From VSJD01 sp041653875 (GTDB lineage: Bacteria; Verrucomicrobiota; Kiritimatiellia; JAAZAB01), in contig JBAZEM010000006.1 in NCBI GenBank assembly GCA_041653875.1, positions 1-64,000 of the forward strand: 64,000 bases of DNA. Reading direction: 5' to 3'. The notes under the pieces are model-generated. The model was not told where the DNA came from. It ran no database searches and worked only from the letters and a program-made list of their open reading frames with translations. Shown piece by piece: positions 51,067-59,580 of this stretch (its first letter is position 1; each line of letters begins with the position of its first letter). A program made the translations under genes and the position numbers.

Positions 51067-53325
51067 TCACTGGCTTTCCACCTTCTTCATCCATATCGCT
51101 GTCACGGCATCGAGATCGAAGCCCGACTTGTTGTTACTCCTTGTCGCGGCTCCCGTCTCCTCGTTGTGATAGACGAGATCACCATCGTTATCGATGAGCC
51201 AGCGGCTCCCTGTGGACTGGATGCGTACGTAACGGATCCACTCCAGTCCCACCGCCGAGATGTCGAAACTGTCGCCGCCCGACACGGCCGGGTCGGTGGG
51301 ATCCGGGGAATAGCCATCGCTCATGACGGGATTGACGCCGGCAAAACCCGAATTGTAGCAGTAGGGATGACGGAGGTTGAGAGCGCCGGTGTCGGGATCG
51401 TAACGCGGTGAGAAGTCGATCTTGAATTGCCGCCAGTTTATCCCGTCCTGGCTGACAGACACCACGGCCGGCTCCATAAAACGGGTTTCGGGATCGGGGA
51501 CTCCGGCCGCGTCGCAAACATAAAAGACGTTCTCGAAGACCGTAAAATCGGCGCCCGGCCCGTCCCACACCACGTTGTCCACAAACTCCAGCGTGATCGT
51601 GCCGCCGTAGGGGGCTGATGCGCCGCCGTCATCATTGATGGCGGCCCCCAGCGAGACAACATCCGTTGAGCCCCACACGAGACCCTTCCCGCGGGGAGCG
51701 CCGAGGACAATCTGCGGGAGTTCAGCGGACCTGAATGCGTTCGGATGAAGCAGATTCTTGCTCACGACTCTGTCTGCGAACGGTTCTGTTTCAGGCGGCA
51801 GCTTTGCGAAGATCTTAGGCGACGCCGCGGACGTTGCCATCGTTCCGTTACTTTCGAGGAATGCGGCGTAGTAGTGGTTGCCTTCGCCCACATCGCCGTC
51901 AAGATACGAGGTTTCGGGTCCGCAGTATACCGTTGAGCCATCTGACGGCGTCAACGGGGTTCCTGTTGAACTCCGTACAATCCGGACGCTGAGATCCCCG
52001 CTCATCGCTGTCAGAACCCAGCTCAGGGCGACACTGTTGCGGCTCAGCAACGCCTCGAATTTGGATATTGAGGCGGAGAGACGGGGCAAGACCTCCAGCG
52101 CTAATTGCACGTTATCCAGTTGGCCCTCTGCGTCCTGCACCCCGACGCTGATTTCGTAAGTGCCGGATTCTGAGGGCGTTCCCGAGCAGAGACCAGCTGC
52201 GGAGAACTCGATACCAGGTGGGAGAGAACCGCTGATGCCCCAGACGTAGGGCTCCACGCCGCCGGTTGCCTGGAAGGCGAGTTCGAACGGCTCCGACTCG
52301 CGAATGGACGATTGCGGAATATCCAGTATGCTCAGCTCGGTCCTGCAGTGGAGCACGAGTTCCTTCGTAACGTGAAGCTGCGCATCGCTCAACCAGAAGA
52401 CCAGCGGGATATCAACCTTCGGGGAAGAAGCATCGATCTTCCCTTGAAGTTTCCCTGTTTGAGAATCGAGAGCCAGCGCCCCGATCTCCTCGAGGTTCCC
52501 TGCCGCGCTCCACGCATACGGTGGAACCCCGCCGGCCGCTTGAAGCTGGAAGACGTAATCTTCGCCGGGAAAAGCGGCGGGCAGACTCGCGGTCACGATC
52601 TCGAGACTTTGCTCCGGCTGAAACGTCAGGACGTATTCCGCCACGTCCTTTGCGCCCCGCCGGTCGGTTACCTGAAGGAAGAAATCCACCGTAGTTGGTT
52701 CGGTCGGAATTCCGCTGAGTTTGCCGGACTGGCTGTCGAACGAGAGCGACCCCGGCAGTTTGCCGCCCACGACGCTCCACAGGTAAGGCTGAAAGCCGCT
52801 CGTGGCCAGGAATTGGACATCATAGAGTTCGCCAACCCGGCCCGGTGGAAGCGATCCGGTTGTGATATAAACCAGGTTTGTGCCGCCGCCGGTCGTTGGT
52901 ATCCATTTCCCTTGCCGATTTATGACGCCGAACTTTTCCCGTATGAGTCTCTCCTTGAGCGCAGCGATATCTTCGGAGGTGACTTCTTCGTCGGTTAGGT
53001 CTTCGGCTTCCTCGTTTTCGTTCAGATTGGCGGCCGCGCCGAAAAGCTCCGGAGCAGAGTTTGTGCTTCCGGGTTTGTCCATATGATTGCTATCCGCAAG
53101 CCTTTCGCTGTCGCTTATGGCGGCGGCAGATGTCCTGGAGCCATGAGGATAGACGCGCCCGCCGCGGTTGTGGTTACGGGCGCCCCCTCTCTTGGCGGCA
53201 AGGGACCCCGCCTCACGGTTGGACTTTGCTGCGAAAAAACAGACAAGTCCAATTGAACAGGCGATGACCACAAATACTCCCAGATAAACCCTTGCCAGGC
53301 GTTTTATAAACAGGCCAATCTGCAT
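51067..53325 (-). CDS. Membrane-anchored surface protein with Ig-like domains, B12-regulated
   Basis: A 752-residue protein. It has an N-terminal membrane anchor (about 8-33), a Ser/Arg then acidic linker, and three or more putative Ig (He_PIG-type) domains, each with GxxPYxWS and SGTPT/GIPTE turns. A C-terminal jelly-roll-like domain has GADFTVFENVFYV and EWIRYVRIQST. That last domain resembles one in cell-surface proteins of B12-uptake operons. I chose ATG 53325 because the longer frame would run through the riboswitch and terminator. Role: probably capture or passage of corrinoids at the surface, inferred from the riboswitch. Confidence 0.8.
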   Translation of the reverse strand: MQIGLFIKRLARVYLGVFVVIACSIGLVCFFAAKSNREAGSLAAKRGGARNHNRGGRVYPHGSRTSAAAISDSERLADSNHMDKPGSTNSAPELFGAAANLNENEEAEDLTDEEVTSEDIAALKERLIREKFGVINRQGKWIPTTGGGTNLVYITTGSLPPGRVGELYDVQFLATSGFQPYLWSVVGGKLPGSLSFDSQSGKLSGIPTEPTTVDFFLQVTDRRGAKDVAEYVLTFQPEQSLEIVTASLPAAFPGEDYVFQLQAAGGVPPYAWSAAGNLEEIGALALDSQTGKLQGKIDASSPKVDIPLVFWLSDAQLHVTKELVLHCRTELSILDIPQSSIRESEPFELAFQATGGVEPYVWGISGSLPPGIEFSAAGLCSGTPSESGTYEISVGVQDAEGQLDNVQLALEVLPRLSASISKFEALLSRNSVALSWVLTAMSGDLSVRIVRSSTGTPLTPSDGSTVYCGPETSYLDGDVGEGNHYYAAFLESNGTMATSAASPKIFAKLPPETEPFADRVVSKNLLHPNAFRSAELPQIVLGAPRGKGLVWGSTDVVSLGAAINDDGGASAPYGGTITLEFVDNVVWDGPGADFTVFENVFYVCDAAGVPDPETRFMEPAVVSVSQDGINWRQFKIDFSPRYDPDTGALNLRHPYCYNSGFAGVNPVMSDGYSPDPTDPAVSGGDSFDISAVGLEWIRYVRIQSTGSRWLIDNDGDLVYHNEETGAATRSNNKSGFDLDAVTAIWMKKVESQ

Positions 53326-53396
53326 CTTTTCGCTCGCAGTCTTATGAAACCGTTGTCTTACAAAAAAATGCCGGCACTTCTCTTTCACGAGGGCAA

Positions 53397-53440
53397 TAAA
53401 AAAGCCTCCAGACTCCCGCCAAAAGAGTCTGAAGGCTTTG
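53397..53440 (-). terminator. Riboswitch-linked intrinsic terminator
   Basis: On the minus strand, aaagcct-cagactc pairs across a loop with gagtctg-aggctttt and is followed by ttttttatt. It lies between the cobalamin riboswitch and the coding sequence, which is the expected arrangement for transcription attenuation. Confidence 0.82.
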
Positions 53441-53494
53441 AATACAGCACGATCCCTCATTCTCCTTTCAAGCGAAGGAGCCACAACGAGCATG

Positions 53495-53645
53495 AAAAGA
53501 AACGTCTCCTGACTTCCGGCTTCAAGCCTACTCCTTCACCTTCCCGTTTGCCTTGCGGCACCCGGTGGTCATTGAAGTTTCGTAGCCGGTCACAGTGGCG
53601 CGACCGTATCCGATTCTCACGGATTTCCGTACTCTCTTCACAAAC
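53495..53645 (-). ncRNA. Cobalamin riboswitch
   Basis: Reading the minus strand, the conserved pieces appear in order: a ccgtgagaatcgg segment, cgcgccactgtgacc, a gggtgccgc stem, and the B12 box gaagccggaagtcaggagacg. The last is nearly the textbook consensus. The element is followed by an intrinsic terminator and then the surface-protein gene, so high adenosyl- or methylcobalamin should switch that gene off. Ends are approximate. Confidence 0.87.
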
Positions 53646-53655
53646 AAACTTTTAA

Positions 53656-53827
53656 TTCCAAAGAACTGACAAGACTAATAACACAACCATGCAAGCTGTC
53701 AATAAGATTTATAAAGCAATTTTTCAAAAGCGTTGTCTATATTGCCGAGCCATGCTTGTTGACGATATTAAAAAAACACCTTGGCCAGCTTTAGAATACC
53801 CTGGCTCCAATACGCGCAGGGCCAGAA
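53656..53827. other. Region upstream of the riboswitch
   Basis: AT-rich in its first half and without a gene. The minus-strand promoter for the riboswitch transcript should lie here, but I cannot place it with confidence. Confidence 0.35.
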
Positions 53828-53944
53828 TTACCGGGGTCGTTCCGGTAAAGACACGATCCGCTTGCCGTGGCCGGCTTCGTCAAGCACGGCCTGAAAATCC
53901 GAGCGCGGTGTTCCGAATTGCTCTGCGCCGACATTGAACGTGTC
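53828..53944 (-). pseudogene. Nucleotide-sugar epimerase-type fragment
   Basis: A 38-residue frame without a start reads FNVGAEQFGTPRSDFQAVLDEAGHGKRI, resembling an internal stretch of NAD-dependent sugar epimerases (FNIGAKEFGT, then a lid helix). The rest of the gene is absent. Confidence 0.4.
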
Positions 53945-53963
53945 GTCCTGAATCCCTGGCGGG

Positions 53964-54605
53964 TCAGGGCAATGTTTTTGCCAAGAAAGCATAAAAACCT
54001 TTTTCGTTCGCGTGGCGGATGATAGTTAATCCAGCCTTGGCAAAAAGCGAGCGCATACCAGTTTCATCCGGCATGCGGTCGTGTTTGACCGCCATGTGAG
54101 AATGCGCATGACGATGGTTCAAAGCTTCCGGCGAATCGAAATGCGCCAGCAGCAGCCAGCCGCCCTTTTTCAGGACGGCGGACATGGCGCGCATGGCGCG
54201 GAGTTTGTCCTGAAAATGAGGGAAACACGAAAAGCAGAATATTCCGTTGCATGATTTGTCCGGAAGAGGCAGCGCGTTTACATCGGCCACATGGAACCTG
54301 ATGCGCGGATCGGGATGCAGGCGGCGGTTGACTTCGATCATTTTATCGGCGCAATCGACTTCATGGATTCTGCCCGCCGGCCCCAATCGCCGGAGAATGC
54401 GCGGCACAAGCACGCCGCTTCCACAGCCGATGTCCAGAATAATGTCGTTTTTTTTAAGGGACGCGAGCGCGAACAAGCGTCGGAACTTGCGCTCGAAGCG
54501 CCGCCGCCGTTTGGCGCCGGGCGTTTTATACCACATATCCATCCATTTTTCGGCATGGGCGTTGAAAAACGCTTTTTGTCTTTTAATTGCTGTGTGTTGA
54601 TGCAT
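53964..54605 (-). CDS. Class I SAM methyltransferase
   Basis: A 213-residue methyltransferase with the SAM loop LDIGCGSGVLVPR, the acidic HEVDCADKMI and a Cys-containing FCFSCFPHF in place of the usual post-motif strand. The start lies inside the permease gene at 54583-55431, so it is coupled to a metal ABC transporter. Substrate unknown; a metallophore or metalloid target is conceivable. Confidence 0.82.
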   Translation of the reverse strand: MHQHTAIKRQKAFFNAHAEKWMDMWYKTPGAKRRRRFERKFRRLFALASLKKNDIILDIGCGSGVLVPRILRRLGPAGRIHEVDCADKMIEVNRRLHPDPRIRFHVADVNALPLPDKSCNGIFCFSCFPHFQDKLRAMRAMSAVLKKGGWLLLAHFDSPEALNHRHAHSHMAVKHDRMPDETGMRSLFAKAGLTIIRHANEKGFYAFLAKTLP

Positions 54606-55431
54606 GGTTTTCGACCTTCGGCCGGTTGCGCCGCACCCGGGGCGACAGTAAGAATGCCAGCAGATACATGCCGGACGAAATCAGCACTACACTGCCGCCG
54701 GTGGGAATATCCCAGATATAGGATGCCAACAAACCGGCAAAACAAGCGCCGATGCCGAAGATGGCCGCCAGAATCAGAATAACCGGCAGACGAAACGACA
54801 GTTGGCAGGCGGTATTGGCCGGATTGACCAACAAGGCAAAAATCAGCAGGCCGCCAATCATATCCAGGGAGGCGCCGACCGTCATGGCGCCCAGCAAGAT
54901 GATTCCGTAATAGATCGGCGCTTCCGGAATGCCGCAGGCCGCGGCGAGTTCGCGGTTGAAAAGCGCGGCCACGATTTCTTTGTAAAACAACGATAGAAAA
55001 ATCGTCAATCCGAGAAATACTCCGGCCAGAATCCAGACTTGCCCTCCCGTCACCGTGAGCAGACTGCCCCACATCAGATTCAAGGCGTCCGTTTTTGGCC
55101 CGGGTATTTTCGCCATCAGGATGAGCGAAATTCCCATGGTGGCCGAAAATATGATGCTCAGCACAACATTGGACGAAGCCTGCGCTTTTTCCGCCACCGG
55201 TCCCACGGCCAAACCTGCCACGGCGCAGGCAATCATGGCCCAGACCAGCGGGGATTGCCCGGCTAACAACCCTATGATCGCTCCCAGAAACGCCGCATGG
55301 GACATGCATATCCCCAGAAAGGGGATTTGCATCAAAGTCAGAAAGACTCCGATAATCGCTATGCTCCCGCCGCCGAAAACACAGGCGGCCATTGCATGGC
55401 GGAAATATTCCTCGTGCAACAATGCCATCAT
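54583..55431 (-). CDS. Metal ABC transporter permease (second system)
   Basis: A 282-residue ABC-3 permease. It has FLGICMSHAAFLGAIIG, a Met-rich first half, DALNLMWGSLLTVTGGQVW, and LLIFALLVNPANTACQL before the last helices. The ATG at 55431 overlaps the ATPase stop by ATGA. Together with 55428-56147 and 56238-57041 it makes a complete importer. Confidence 0.88.
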   Translation of the reverse strand: MMALLHEEYFRHAMAACVFGGGSIAIIGVFLTLMQIPFLGICMSHAAFLGAIIGLLAGQSPLVWAMIACAVAGLAVGPVAEKAQASSNVVLSIIFSATMGISLILMAKIPGPKTDALNLMWGSLLTVTGGQVWILAGVFLGLTIFLSLFYKEIVAALFNRELAAACGIPEAPIYYGIILLGAMTVGASLDMIGGLLIFALLVNPANTACQLSFRLPVILILAAIFGIGACFAGLLASYIWDIPTGGSVVLISSGMYLLAFLLSPRVRRNRPKVENHASTHSN

Positions 55432-56147
55432 GGCTGTCCGCCTTTCCGCATTGCCTGCCAATCATGCCGGTCACCGTCAAATTGTTTTTGTCCGCCGGCC
55501 AACACGATTGTCCGTTGGCAGTTGGCGGGCACGGCGGACGCATGATGCGTAATCATCAAAACTGCAAAGCGCTCCTGAAGGTGCAGTCGCTCAAGTAATT
55601 GCAGGCAGTCCTGCCGGGCCGTCGTGGAAAGGTGGGAGGAAAACTCGTCCAGCAGAAGGAGATCAGGCTGCTGACACATGGCCCGGGCAATTTGAACCTT
55701 TTGCCTTTCGCCGCCTGAAAGTTGGCCGATGGGGCGAGCCAGCAAATGAAAAATTCCGGCATCGTGTGCGGCCCGATCCACGAGGGCCCAGTCGTTGGAA
55801 TTTAACCGGTGTCCCAGCCCGGCGCGCGCGCAACGGCCGATGGCAATTACATCGCGTACGCTGACCGGCATGGTTTCGTCAAAGGCAAGCGTCTGGGGCA
55901 CATAGCCGATCCGCCGCCGCAAGGCGCGCCGGTTCCGCCACGAAGCCTGCTGCCCGAACAGACCAATAATCCCCGAGGTTGCGGGGATCAGGCCAAGGAT
56001 GGATCGCAGCAGCGTTGTTTTACCCGCGCCGTTATCGCCCAGAACCACCGCAAATTCCCCGCGATTAACAGCCAGCGATACATTAGACAATATGCGCCGT
56101 CCATGGAGATGAACGGTGAGATTGGAAATATTCAGGCAATTATTCAT
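55428..56147 (-). CDS. Metal ABC transporter ATP-binding protein (second system)
   Basis: A 239-residue ABC ATPase with GDNGAGKTT (Walker A), the signature QLSGGERQKVQIARA, LLLLDEFSSHL (Walker B) and the switch His in MITHHA. I place the start at Met 56147; the longer frame from 56183 enters the palindrome and adds no conserved sequence. This is the only ZnuC-type ATPase in the window and might also serve the ATPase-less permeases at 44941-46598. Confidence 0.88.
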   Translation of the reverse strand: MNNCLNISNLTVHLHGRRILSNVSLAVNRGEFAVVLGDNGAGKTTLLRSILGLIPATSGIIGLFGQQASWRNRRALRRRIGYVPQTLAFDETMPVSVRDVIAIGRCARAGLGHRLNSNDWALVDRAAHDAGIFHLLARPIGQLSGGERQKVQIARAMCQQPDLLLLDEFSSHLSTTARQDCLQLLERLHLQERFAVLMITHHASAVPANCQRTIVLAGGQKQFDGDRHDWQAMRKGGQP

Positions 56148-56178
56148 ATGCTCAAATTGCAGTTTAAGGCCGGCTGAC

Positions 56179-56212
56179 GACATTCTAACATTCTGCAGAA
56201 TGTTAGAATGTC
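56179..56212. promoter_or_regulatory. 34-bp perfect palindrome between binding-protein and ATPase genes
   Basis: Positions 56179-56212 read identically on both strands. The core is two nested inverted repeats of cattct and agaatg around ctgcag. There is no T run, so it is not a standard terminator. It could be an operator for a metal repressor binding as two dimers, or an mRNA-stabilising hairpin between the two genes. Confidence 0.6.
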
Positions 56213-56237
56213 ATAAAAATAAATTGCCGGTCAATTT

Positions 56238-57041
56238 TCATGGTTCAGGATAATTATAGTTGCACACTGTCATAACATTCTTTTTTAACGTGGTTTCGTA
56301 GCTGATCCGGCCGTTCGCATCGGGTTCCGGAAAGTTGCCGAGCACAACCAGCGGCAATCCCAGTTCGCGCGCCAGAGTCTTGCCGACTTTGCCGCTGCTT
56401 TGCCGATTATCCACGACCAGGCGCGCCCGTGCCCGGCGCGCTTGTTGCATAACCTTCTGAAGATTGCGCAACGAGACATCGTCGTCACGCTGGAATTCCG
56501 CTGCCACGCCGAGTCCCACCCAGGCGACCCAGTCGGCGTTCATGGTTGAACATACTGCCGGCAAAGCCCGGATTTTTTTCGAAGCCGGCTGCAATTCCGC
56601 TTCCAGTGCGTCAATCCGTTTCCAATACGCTGTCAAATTTGCGCGGAATAATGCGGCGTGCTTTGGGAACTTGCTTGTCAGGATCGTGGCCATCTGTTCT
56701 GCTGCCTGTTTTTGGATTGCTGGAATCATCCAATTGCCTGGGATGACGACGGCGCTCAGCGGCGGGCGGGATCGGTCGTTTTCAAACACCGCCAGGAATT
56801 TTTCCGTGCCGTGGCCAAGGATAAGAACCGCCCCGCGTATTTTTTCGATATTACGGGGGCTGAGCTCAAAATGTCCCGGGCACATGCCCCAAGGCACGAT
56901 CGTTTCTGTCTGGTATAAACCGCCGGCCAGAGTTTCAACCAGCCCGCTTAAATGCGTTGTGGTGCATACCACAATGGGTTGTGTTGCCGGAACCGGTTCC
57001 TTGGCCATGGCCGCCGTTAGACAGGCGGCCATGGTAAGCAT
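56238..57041 (-). CDS. Metal ABC transporter substrate-binding protein (second system)
   Basis: A 267-residue periplasmic protein of the ZnuA/TroA family. The signal peptide is MLTMAACLTAAMA from Met 57041, which follows the TonB-receptor stop and an AGGA element. CTTTHLSGLVETLAGG and the GMCPGHFELSP ligand region are visible. A Cys in that loop and the lack of a His-rich insert suggest a metal other than zinc. The truncated NikR and nearby receptor hint at nickel or cobalt (inference). Confidence 0.83.
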   Translation of the reverse strand: MLTMAACLTAAMAKEPVPATQPIVVCTTTHLSGLVETLAGGLYQTETIVPWGMCPGHFELSPRNIEKIRGAVLILGHGTEKFLAVFENDRSRPPLSAVVIPGNWMIPAIQKQAAEQMATILTSKFPKHAALFRANLTAYWKRIDALEAELQPASKKIRALPAVCSTMNADWVAWVGLGVAAEFQRDDDVSLRNLQKVMQQARRARARLVVDNRQSSGKVGKTLARELGLPLVVLGNFPEPDANGRISYETTLKKNVMTVCNYNYPEP

Positions 57042-57054
57042 GGATAGTCCTGTT

Positions 57055-59025
57055 TTAGATGCGCATGCGTAAGCCGACATAACCTGTTATTCCCGGCATT
57101 GGATATCCCGGAATCTGTTCGTAATCCTTGTCGAACAGATTGTCAATACCACCGAAGACTTCCGCATATTTAACGACGGGATAAGCCGCCTTGAGATTTA
57201 CCACGTAATAATTGGCCACTTTCCCAATGGCGCCGCCTGCCAGAATGTCGCTGTCATACAAATCGGCAACATACTGGACTTCCGCCGAAAGACGGAATTT
57301 TTTTATAGTGTATTCCGCGATGAAGCTCAACTCATTTTCCGGAACGCCCTGGCGGTTGGTATTCGGATTGCCGGTCTTGGCGTCGTCAATATCCGTATAG
57401 GTGTAGGAAGCGTTCAAACGGCACGGTTCGATCGGCCGGTATTCGACCGCCACTTCGACGCCGCGCGTGTCGAAGGCGCCGGAGTTCTGGTTGATGGTTT
57501 GGGGCGGTGGTGCGGGGTTCGGAACCGTTTGAATCATATTATGCGCCTGCTGATAAAACGGAGCGATTTCCACGCTGGCCACCGAGCATATTTTCTGGAT
57601 CAAACCAACGTCGTAACCCCATATATCTTCGGGTTCCAACTTCTCGTCGTGGGCAGGGAAAAGATATAACTCGCTGAACCGCGGCTGGCGGAAACCGCGC
57701 GCCGCTTTGGCGCGCAATATGGTGGACGCGGTCACATGGTTTAACAAGCCGACCGTCGGCAGGAATTCGACGCTGTCACCGCAGTTGTCGTAATGCCCGC
57801 GCAAGCCCAGTGTGTTGACCCACTGGCGCCAGGTCAACTCGTTAAAGACATACACGTCGTTATTCTGCTGAATAAAACTGCCAAAATCCATGTATTTGGC
57901 CGGCATGTTCTTTTTGGCCCAAGCCACCCAGTCATCCTGGGGCCTGGCCCACAAATACTGGTATTCGTAGCCGACCGTGGGCGCGCATTTCGTGTCGTCG
58001 TTTTTAAAAACGGTTCGCGAATACTCGGCTTTGCCCCCGAATGTCTGGTCCTTTGAATGCCAATAATCTGAAATCGTCGGCATGTTGAACTTGTGGTCCC
58101 CGAAAGTGTTATAAGCTATGAACGAAAGCCGCGAATCGTCCCATTGGCCGGTCAGATCGACATTCCACGAGCCGCGCTTGTATAGCCGGCAATCGTTGTT
58201 GGTGTAGAGATTGTTAATTGGCCCCGGATCATGGCCAAGGTCGGCGAAATACTGGCCGGCAGCTTCCAACCGCCAGACATCGGTTAAATCCTCTCCGAGC
58301 CGTAGTGACCCGAAGTCACCGCTGTATTCGCCGTTGGGGCGGTAACCGTCGGTTTGTTTGTGGTCATACGCGGCGTAATAATCGAAACCTTGGATTTTCC
58401 CGCCGTGGCGCGCTAATCCATGCAGAGTGCCGTAACTGCCGTATTGCAGTGAGCCGTCGGTCTCAAAGCCTGGGTCCAGCCTGCGGCGCGTAATGATGTT
58501 AATCACGCCTCCCATGGCGTCCGAGCCGTAAAGCACCGATTCCGGGCCGCGCAACACTTCGATTCTATCCACATTGGCCAAGGGCAAGGTCTGCGAGACC
58601 GTGCAGCCGAAAAGCAACATTTTTTCGGGGCGTCCGTCAATCAGGGTCTGGATTCTGCGCATGTTCGATCCCAGCCCGCGAATACTGACATCCTGCCGGC
58701 CGTAGATGGCGTCCTTGCGGATATAAACGCTCGGTTCCGCGACGATGGCGTCCATAACGTAGTCGGTGGTCAAAGCTTCGATTTGATCCCGATCAATCAC
58801 GCTCACCGCCGAGGTCACGTTTTTCACCTTATTGGTCAGGCGCGAGCCCAGGACTATGATTTCGTCCACCCGCAAGTATGCGGGAGGTTCTTGCGCTATG
58901 CCTGCCGACGAAGCCTCGTTGGTTGCCGCCGGTGAAATGGCGTTGCTCGACACCTGTGCTCCGGCAACGCCGCCGAAGAGCATCGTGCCCGCGCAGATCA
59001 GTGCCCACTGGTTTCTTCTTTGCAT
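57055..59025 (-). CDS. TonB-dependent outer-membrane receptor
   Basis: A 656-residue receptor: signal peptide about 1-23, a TonB box (about 55-60, DEIIVLGS), a plug with RGLGSNMRRIQTLIDGRP and VDRIEVLRGPESVLYGSDAMGGVINIIT, a 22-strand barrel, and an end in YVGLRMRI. It is shaped like BtuB/metal-chelate receptors. Directly downstream lie the binding protein, ATPase and permease of a metal importer; upstream lie a NikR-like gene and an inverted-repeat operator, so nickel or cobalt chelates are a reasonable guess. Confidence 0.92.
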   Translation of the reverse strand: MQRRNQWALICAGTMLFGGVAGAQVSSNAISPAATNEASSAGIAQEPPAYLRVDEIIVLGSRLTNKVKNVTSAVSVIDRDQIEALTTDYVMDAIVAEPSVYIRKDAIYGRQDVSIRGLGSNMRRIQTLIDGRPEKMLLFGCTVSQTLPLANVDRIEVLRGPESVLYGSDAMGGVINIITRRRLDPGFETDGSLQYGSYGTLHGLARHGGKIQGFDYYAAYDHKQTDGYRPNGEYSGDFGSLRLGEDLTDVWRLEAAGQYFADLGHDPGPINNLYTNNDCRLYKRGSWNVDLTGQWDDSRLSFIAYNTFGDHKFNMPTISDYWHSKDQTFGGKAEYSRTVFKNDDTKCAPTVGYEYQYLWARPQDDWVAWAKKNMPAKYMDFGSFIQQNNDVYVFNELTWRQWVNTLGLRGHYDNCGDSVEFLPTVGLLNHVTASTILRAKAARGFRQPRFSELYLFPAHDEKLEPEDIWGYDVGLIQKICSVASVEIAPFYQQAHNMIQTVPNPAPPPQTINQNSGAFDTRGVEVAVEYRPIEPCRLNASYTYTDIDDAKTGNPNTNRQGVPENELSFIAEYTIKKFRLSAEVQYVADLYDSDILAGGAIGKVANYYVVNLKAAYPVVKYAEVFGGIDNLFDKDYEQIPGYPMPGITGYVGLRMRI

Positions 59026-59108
59026 TTTCCGAATTCCTTTCCTGTTGTGTTGTTGAGGCGGCAACCATTGTTTGGCAATATGGCATCCGGCCGTCTTGGT
59101 CGACGCTA

Positions 59109-59133
59109 TAATACGATATATAAATTAGTATTA
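59109..59133. promoter_or_regulatory. Inverted repeat, possible NikR-type operator
   Basis: taatac-N13-gtatta (59109-59133) lies between the NikR-like gene and the TonB receptor, in AT-rich sequence suited to a promoter. NikR sites are inverted repeats with a spacer of similar length, so this is a candidate operator for the receptor operon. Confidence 0.5.
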
Positions 59134-59171
59134 CCGATAGACTAAAAAAATACAGCCAACAGAATGGCGTA

Positions 59172-59426
59172 TTATTTCGATGCCTGGCCGGTAGCGGTGG
59201 CAGTCAGGCCGCCGTGCTTGACGCCCCGCAGGGCGATCAGACGATCAGCCAGCGATATGACCCCCACCACGGCGCCTTGCTCGCTACGCCATTGTTCGTC
59301 CACCAGGTTCTTGCGAATCGGGTCGCGCGCGGCTTCCGATCGGTTCTGGCAGCCATGCCGGGTGAGAAACAAGTCGAAGGCGGCCAGCAGGTCTGACTCC
59401 AAGGCGGCGGGAAAACTGGCGATCAC
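59172..59426 (-). pseudogene. nikR: NikR-like regulator with metal-binding core deleted
   Basis: An 84-residue frame. Residues 1-45 are the ribbon-helix-helix DNA-binding part (AFDLFLTRHGCQNRSEAARDPIRKNLVDE). After GAVVGV the sequence jumps straight to ADRLIALRGVKHGGLTATATG, the normal NikR C-terminal end. About 45-55 residues holding the nickel-ligand His and Cys of the ACT-like domain are missing, without a frame change. The product could bind DNA but should not sense nickel. Confidence 0.8.
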
Positions 59427-59580
59427 GGTAATACTATTTCTCCTTTCGTGTTAATCTACGATCGAAATACCACCATGTCAAGCAAGAATATTTTAAAAGC
59501 GTATATGCTGTCGATATTTTCATAGACCGAAAGATTTATTCAGATGTCGATCCGCTGTCAAGGCACGGCGCCGAGGTCCA
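59427..59580. other. Intergenic region without gene
   Basis: AT-rich in places, probably carrying the promoter of the NikR-like gene (on minus) upstream of AAGGAG at 59440-59446. No other feature is evident. Confidence 0.35.

Noticed and set aside
53326..53493. Longer start for the Ig-like surface protein
   Set aside because: That frame runs across the intrinsic terminator and reaches the riboswitch edge, and puts the membrane anchor far from the N-terminus.
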